Assembly: GCF_046097105.1 (NCBI RefSeq)
Contig: NZ_CP175562.1
Location: 1,550,001 to 1,614,000, forward strand
From: Natroniella sp046097105
Lineage (GTDB): Bacteria; Bacillota; Halanaerobiia; Halobacteroidales; Halobacteroidaceae
Direction of reading: 5' to 3'
Length of the DNA stretch: 64,000 bases
Shown here: positions 59,985-64,000 of the stretch, piece by piece
How the letters are laid out: each line of letters starts with the position of its first letter
Position numbering within the stretch: position 1 is the first letter of the stretch
The notes under the pieces: model-generated
Database searches by the model: none
Told to the model about the DNA's origin: nothing
What the model saw: only the letters and a program-made list of their open reading frames with translations
Position numbers and translations under genes: made by a program

Positions 59985-60932
59985 CTACAATGTAAAATTA
60001 AATAAATAGCCTACACCTATAATTGATAATCCTACTACACTGACAAAGATAGCCATCAACTTAGGTTTGATTACTTTACGTAAAATAATCATTGCCGGTA
60101 AAGATAACGCAGTAATTGACATCATAAAACTCAAGCCCGTTCCCACAGCAACACCTTTAGTCAATAATGACTGAATAATAGGGATTACCCCTACAACATT
60201 AGCATAAAGAGGAATGCCTAATACTACTGCTATTAAAACTGCAAAAGGATTGCCCGGCCCTGCATATTGAACTAATAAATCTTCAGGTGCGTACCCATGA
60301 ATAAAGGCTCCAATACCAATCCCAATAAAGACATACTTCCAAATACGACCAACAATATCTTTAACTTCTGTTTTAGCAAAATCAACCCTTTGTTCCCAAC
60401 TTAACTCTTCAACCTCCTGTTCATCCATAGAAATCTCATAAACATACTCTTCTACTTCATCCTCTAAATTCAAAGCTCCAATGACTATCCCACCGATTAC
60501 TCCTACAAAAACACCACTTATTAAATATAGTGTGGCTATCTTCCAGCCAAATAATGAGTATAACATTACAAGTGCAATCTGGTTTACGATCGGAGAAGTT
60601 ATTAAAAAAGAAAAAGTCATTCCCAAAGGAATTCCTGACTCGACAAAGCCAATAAAGATCGGAACTGAAGAACATGAGCAAAAAGGTGTTACTACTCCTA
60701 ATAAAGAAGCAAAAAAGTTACCAACAAACTTAGGCTTACCTTCTAATAGCTTCTTAGTTCTTTCTGGTGGAAAGTAACTACGAATAATAGAAATAACAAA
60801 GATCATTAAACTTAATAAAAATAAGATCTTCATTGTATCATAAAAAAAGAAATGAACTGCTTCTCCCAAACGGGTTCCTGCCTCAAAATTGAACCAGTTA
60901 TAAATTACTAAATCAGCTAATCTTTCAAACAC
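59985..60932 (-). CDS. ArsR-linked permease (DUF318/UPF0718, ArsP-like)
   Basis: 315 residues with about eight transmembrane helices in two halves. The first half has the cysteine motif TPFCSCSSVPIFIGFVESG; the second has LIAVVLGIPLYANVVGVIPI. A long acidic cytoplasmic loop (DEVEEYVYEISMDEQEVEEL) joins them. Related proteins export trivalent organoarsenicals (ArsP) or metals. It lies 1 base after arsR, so expression should be inducible by the ArsR ligand. Confidence 0.85.
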   Translation of the reverse strand: MFERLADLVIYNWFNFEAGTRLGEAVHFFFYDTMKILFLLSLMIFVISIIRSYFPPERTKKLLEGKPKFVGNFFASLLGVVTPFCSCSSVPIFIGFVESGIPLGMTFSFLITSPIVNQIALVMLYSLFGWKIATLYLISGVFVGVIGGIVIGALNLEDEVEEYVYEISMDEQEVEELSWEQRVDFAKTEVKDIVGRIWKYVFIGIGIGAFIHGYAPEDLLVQYAGPGNPFAVLIAVVLGIPLYANVVGVIPIIQSLLTKGVAVGTGLSFMMSITALSLPAMIILRKVIKPKLMAIFVSVVGLSIIGVGYLFNFTL

Positions 60933-60933
60933 C

Positions 60934-61251
60934 TTACCCCTCCTTTCTTAAGGAATCTCTAACTTCATCTAATTGACTTAAAATAAGCTTTTTAGATAAT
61001 TCTAAAATCTCAATAACTTTTCTATCTCGCAAACTATAATAGACCTTTAAGCCATCTTTACGACTCTTAACTAATTGGTTTTTCTTTAGCTTACTTAAAT
61101 GTTGCGAAATATTTGATTGACTCTGTTCTAACTCTTCGTAAATGTGACAAACACATAACTCCCCTTGTTGTAATAATTCCAAAATTTGAATTCTAGTTGG
61201 ATGTGCTAAGGCCTTAAATAAATCACCCTTTAGTTTAGTTAATAGAGACAT
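60934..61251 (-). CDS. ArsR-family metal-sensing repressor
   Basis: 105-residue winged-helix repressor. ELCVCHIYEELEQSQSNISQHLSKLKKNQLV covers the metal-binding CVC of the alpha-3 type and the DNA-reading helix. KVYYSLRDRKVIEIL forms the wing and last helix. It heads the operon with the permease, thioredoxin-like protein and reductase. The CVC motif fits As(III)/Sb(III) sensing by family knowledge. Confidence 0.88.
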   Translation of the reverse strand: MSLLTKLKGDLFKALAHPTRIQILELLQQGELCVCHIYEELEQSQSNISQHLSKLKKNQLVKSRKDGLKVYYSLRDRKVIEILELSKKLILSQLDEVRDSLRKEG

Positions 61252-61454
61252 TTTGACCTCCTTTATATAAGTATATTATTATATTCTAATATATGTTCCA
61301 AAAAATATAACTATATTATAATTTACTAATGTAATTATATTAATAACTTATCAAATTGTCAAGAACTCTTGTCAAAAAAAATACTTAACCACTACCAACA
61401 ATACATGAGATTTTATAATTAGAACTCTTTAAATTATCAACTTCAATCTATATA
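61252..61454. other. Intergenic stretch upstream of arsR
   Basis: A/T-rich, no gene. TATATTCTAATATA (61280-61293), about 30 bases before arsR, is a near-palindrome and a candidate ArsR operator. The remaining bases up to the dhaM terminator show nothing recognisable. Confidence 0.4.
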
Positions 61455-61498
61455 ACAAAAACAAATGCCCCAATACCTGCTTAAGGTACTGGGGCATT
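61455..61498 (-). terminator. Terminator after dhaM
   Basis: AATGCCCCAGTACC and GGTATTGGGGCATT pair over 14 bp with one wobble around a 7-base loop, followed by TGTTTTTGTTATA on the minus strand. Confidence 0.88.
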
Positions 61499-61566
61499 AC
61501 TGATTATTCTTTAAATTCTTTACTAGCAAATTCTTCAAGACTAATATCCTTTAATCTTATTTCTTA

Positions 61567-61959
61567 TCAAATTAATTCAACCCCCTGTTGCTCCTCTATC
61601 TTGCGATTAATCCCTTCTAAGCTTTTTCCTAAATTGCTCTCAATTACTGCTATCATTGCCCCTTCAACTAACGGAGCTTTGCTAACAATTACAGCATCAT
61701 ATCCTTCCAAACTTAACAACTCCAAAGCCATTTGAGAATTAATCAATGCACTGCCAACATCACCTATAATTATAACTCCCTCTTCAGAATAGACCTCTTT
61801 TACTGCTTCTATAATCTCATCTATCTCTGTTCCTATTCTTCCATCTTCAATACCTCCAATAGCTACTAAAGGTATCTGGCGAGGAATCAACTCTTGAGCT
61901 AACTCCTTAATCCCTTGGGCAATCTTGTAACTATGAGACACGACTACTATCCCAACCAT
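61567..61959 (-). CDS. dhaM: DhaM phosphotransfer subunit of dihydroxyacetone kinase
   Basis: 130-residue EIIA-Man-fold protein. IVVVSHSYKIAQGI supplies the phospho-histidine (His9), and GIEDGRIGTEIDEIIEA and GDVGSALINSQMALELL are DhaM-specific. It passes phosphate from HPr to DhaL-ADP. It lacks the extra HPr and EI-like domains found in E. coli DhaM. dhaK and dhaL are not in the window. It ends the glycerol gene group. Confidence 0.9.
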   Translation of the reverse strand: MVGIVVVSHSYKIAQGIKELAQELIPRQIPLVAIGGIEDGRIGTEIDEIIEAVKEVYSEEGVIIIGDVGSALINSQMALELLSLEGYDAVIVSKAPLVEGAMIAVIESNLGKSLEGINRKIEEQQGVELI

Positions 61960-62098
61960 TTTTCCTTTGCCCCCTCCAAAAATTTATTATCTTAAAAACT
62001 CAATTAAACCATTTTAAGTAAAGCTTATGATATAAATATTTTTTAATCTAGTATAATATTCATCTCAAATAAATTTTTGGAGAAAATAGTCAATATTT

Positions 62099-62464
62099 TT
62101 ACCTTTTGGCCAAATCTCGTGTAGCTACTACATTTACCTCTGTATCAAGAATATTCTCAATCACTACATCACCCAATTTAACAGGAGCTTGCAGTTCAAC
62201 CTTAGCTAACTCCCTCATTGCCACTTCTAATAATTCCTTAGGAATTGCTTCTTCAGTCTTGACTGGAATTAAAGGTAAAACTCCTCCTGCAACCCTAACA
62301 GTTGTCGGTAATACTCGAGTTGGATTAAAGTATTCATTACTAACATACTCTTTCCCTTTTGAACAGCGGTTTCCTTCGGTATTCTTAATCTCACCTTCGG
62401 CAACCTCAAACTCTACATCACACCCTAGCGGGCAACTAATACAAGTGATTAACTCCTTTTTCAT
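62099..62464 (-). CDS. DUF1667 iron-sulfur protein
   Basis: 121 residues. Cysteines CISCPLGCDVEF and GNRCSKGKEY probably bind a [4Fe-4S] cluster; VLPTTVRVAGGVLPLIPVKT is the DUF1667 core. The family nearly always follows GlpA/GlpB-type flavoproteins and probably acts as the electron-transfer subunit of an anaerobic glycerol-3-phosphate dehydrogenase. Its start codon overlaps the stop of the upstream flavoprotein gene. Confidence 0.88.
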   Translation of the reverse strand: MKKELITCISCPLGCDVEFEVAEGEIKNTEGNRCSKGKEYVSNEYFNPTRVLPTTVRVAGGVLPLIPVKTEEAIPKELLEVAMRELAKVELQAPVKLGDVVIENILDTEVNVVATRDLAKR

Positions 62465-63738
62465 TACGCTCCCTCCTTTACAATCTTGATCTCAATTTGA
62501 TTGCTATTTAAATCATCTATCATTTTCTCTGGTAGTGGCACAGTAATCATCTCTGCTGGTTTAATGACTGGCTCTTTTTTACTGAACAGCTTTTGCTCCC
62601 CATCTTTAATAACTACTCTAGCATTCTCTAATGGTCTTTTACCCCTCAAGTAAAGATCAACCCTCTTTCTATCAACTACTTCATCTGTAATCCTTTGCGG
62701 CACAACATAACTTACATTATCACCTGCCCTTAGCTCTATTCTTTCCTTTCGCTTAGCAATCTTATCTTGTAAGAAATAAGCTGCTGATTTCCCAGCTAAT
62801 TTGCTTTCTTCAGTTACATAATCTACTAAATCATGGACATGAAGTACATTTCCACAAGCATAAATTCCTTCTATATTGGTCTCTCGACCTTCATTAACTG
62901 TTGGCCCGTTAGTCTTAGTATCTAATTCTACACCTAACTCAGTTGACAGTTCATTCTCTGGAATCAGCCCTACTGATAATAATAAGGTATCACACTCTAC
63001 AAAGTACTCTGTACCAGAAATAGCTCTTAAATTATCATCAACTTTAGAAACTGTAACCCCTTCTACCCGATCCTTTCCATGAATCCTAGTTACAGTCTGA
63101 CTCAATCTTAGAGGAATATTGAAATCATCTAAACACTGAATAATATTACGGGCCAACCCTCCTGAAAATGGCATTATCTCTAAAACTGCCTCTACTTCTG
63201 CCCCTTCTAAGTACATTCTCCGAGCCATAATCAACCCAATATCACCTGAACCTACAATCACAGCCTTCTTCCCAGGAAGATAACCTTCCATGTTAATGTA
63301 CCTTTGAGCAGTACCAGCACTTAAGACTCCCGCTGGCCTACTCCCTGGAATGCCAATTGCCTCCCGTGTCCTTTCTCGACACCCCATAGCTAAGATTACA
63401 GCTTGAGCATTAATCTCCAACATCCCCTCTATTGAATTAATAGCATAGACCATCTTCTCAGAAGTTACTTCTAAAACCATTGTATTTAACTTAGTATCAA
63501 TCCCTCTATCAGCTATATTCTCCATAAAACGCTGAGCATACTCTGGTCCAGTCAACTCCTCACCAAAATAGTGCAACCCAAATCCATTATGAATACATTG
63601 TTGTAAGATTCCACCCAATTCAAAATCACGCTCAATAATTAATATATCTTTAACCCCTTGATCATAAGCTTCTTGAGCTGCTGCTAATCCTGCTGGACCA
63701 CCACCGATTACAACTAAATCATAGTTTTGCTTATTCAC
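62464..63738 (-). CDS. FAD-dependent oxidoreductase, partner of GlpA
   Basis: 424 residues with FAD site LVVIGGGPAGLAAAQEAYDQG, NAD site AVIVGSGDIGLIMARRMYLEG, the motif MGCRERTREAIGIPGSRPAG and YACGNVLHVHDLVDYVTEES. It is the GlpB/NoxA-like flavoprotein of the three-subunit anaerobic glycerol-3-phosphate dehydrogenase. Starts at GTG 63738, overlapping the glpA stop (AGTGAATAA). Confidence 0.85.
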   Translation of the reverse strand: MNKQNYDLVVIGGGPAGLAAAQEAYDQGVKDILIIERDFELGGILQQCIHNGFGLHYFGEELTGPEYAQRFMENIADRGIDTKLNTMVLEVTSEKMVYAINSIEGMLEINAQAVILAMGCRERTREAIGIPGSRPAGVLSAGTAQRYINMEGYLPGKKAVIVGSGDIGLIMARRMYLEGAEVEAVLEIMPFSGGLARNIIQCLDDFNIPLRLSQTVTRIHGKDRVEGVTVSKVDDNLRAISGTEYFVECDTLLLSVGLIPENELSTELGVELDTKTNGPTVNEGRETNIEGIYACGNVLHVHDLVDYVTEESKLAGKSAAYFLQDKIAKRKERIELRAGDNVSYVVPQRITDEVVDRKRVDLYLRGKRPLENARVVIKDGEQKLFSKKEPVIKPAEMITVPLPEKMIDDLNSNQIEIKIVKEGA

Positions 63739-64000
63739 TATCGCTCACCTCTTTTTGTAAAGATTCTTTTACTGGTTCTACCAATAACTGCGAATCCTCC
63801 CCTTCCAATTTCACTTCCGTTGGTTCAATCCCTAACTCCTCAGCCAATATCTCTACGACCTTTGGCTCACAAAATCCACCTTGACATCTTCCAGAACCTG
63901 GTCTAACTCTTCTTTTTACTGCGTTAACCGTTCTAGCACCAACTGGCTCTCTAATTGCTTCGATTATTTCACCTTTAGTTACAGTTTCACAGCGACAGAT
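63731..64000 (-). CDS. glpA: Glycerol-3-phosphate dehydrogenase GlpA, C-terminal fragment
   Basis: Only the last 89 residues lie in the window; the start is beyond the right edge. CRCETVTKGEIIEAIREPVG and RRVRPGSGRCQGGFCEPKVV form a BFD-like [2Fe-2S] domain (CxC ... CxxxxC), found at the C-terminus of GlpA-type FAD dehydrogenases that carry this domain. The operon order glpA, GlpB-like, DUF1667, dhaM supports the call. Confidence 0.8.
   Translation of the reverse strand: MCRCETVTKGEIIEAIREPVGARTVNAVKRRVRPGSGRCQGGFCEPKVVEILAEELGIEPTEVKLEGEDSQLLVEPVKESLQKEVSDSE

Larger units (their letters stand above)
826..63156. repeat. Highly iterated heptamer GGGCCAA/TTGGCCC
   Basis: By eye I find about 57 copies, 27 as GGGCCAA and 30 as TTGGCCC on the plus strand. 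They are spread through the window (mean about 1.1 kb, clusters near 7.5-8.5, 17.4-17.8 and 33.1-33.6 kb). About 57 of roughly 70 GGGCC sequences have AA next. The next base is C in about 26 cases. Copies occur in all reading frames on both strands, in the small gene at 12078 and in the gap at 59970. Details are in the findings. Confidence 0.8.

Noticed and set aside
60457..60777. Open frames of 74 and 98 codons on both strands inside the permease gene
   Set aside because: Both are shadows of the permease in other frames, without ribosome binding sites or recognisable domains.
61500..61566. Short open frame (about 19 codons) between dhaM and its terminator
   Set aside because: No ATG, GTG or TTG start with a usable binding site in frame; probably untranslated 3' sequence.
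826..63156. GGGCCAA as a codon-usage artefact
   Set aside because: It appears in different reading frames and equally in both orientations, and once between genes (59970), which codon bias cannot produce.

Overview
The window comes from a low-G+C, endospore-forming Firmicute of the clostridial type. It carries spo0A, spoIVB and a complete spoIIIAA-AH operon, a Clostridia-style order of housekeeping genes, and strong AGGAGG ribosome binding sites. Anaerobic traits (electron-bifurcating NfnAB, a DUF1667 glycerol cluster, FeoAB) and overall protein character suggest the Halanaerobiales, perhaps Halobacteroidaceae; that placement is an inference. Nearly every gene is on the minus strand, so transcription runs from high to low coordinates. 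The one convincing plus-strand gene is a P-type ATPase at 43136-46159. I see no rRNA, tRNA, CRISPR array, insertion sequence or prophage.

Region by region: 1-11875 is the conserved block xseA-xseB-ispA-dxs-tlyA-nadK-argR-recN-spoIVB-spo0A-steA (steA cut by the left edge). 12078-16777 holds a 49-residue small gene, an iron-sulfur flavoprotein, a secreted protein and nfnAB. 17092-23160 holds an oadA-accB fusion, accC, asp23, amaP, a DUF2273 gene, nusB and a tsaD paralogue. 23340-33880 holds spoIIIAA-AH, efp, an aminopeptidase and aroQ-aroB-aroK-aroC. 33960-41598 is a type IV pilus or type II secretion-like operon with four prepilins and a pseudopilin-like protein carrying two ComEA-like helix-hairpin-helix modules. 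41739-48393 is a metal-transport locus: two P-type ATPases, each starting with a PGRxR (HMA_2-like) domain, and several small single-span proteins resembling the PacL/DUF1490/DUF5132 group. 48516-52888 holds a nitroreductase, a soluble Rossmann/chemoreceptor fusion, aroE, two Gate-domain proteins and a YibE/F protein. 53058-57938 is a probable Fur-controlled operon of feoAB with two nicotianamine-synthase-like methyltransferases and a UPF0104 membrane protein, next to fur. 58076-61251 is an arsR-permease-thioredoxin-reductase group. 61567-64000 is a glycerol group (glpA 3' end, glpB-like, DUF1667, dhaM).

Signals beyond the gene list: (1) the heptamer GGGCCAA/TTGGCCC occurs about 57 times, evenly on both strands and in all reading frames, where base composition predicts about two; its density is like that of DNA uptake sequences or HIP1. 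(2) A hairpin repeat of about 100 bp occurs three times in the same orientation, each 75-95 bp before a gene start, with a covarying apical stem. (3) nusB and aroC appear to start at AUU behind perfect Shine-Dalgarno sequences. (4) The Fur-linked nicotianamine-synthase-like/Feo operon and (5) the PacL-like/P-ATPase locus are candidate little-described systems.
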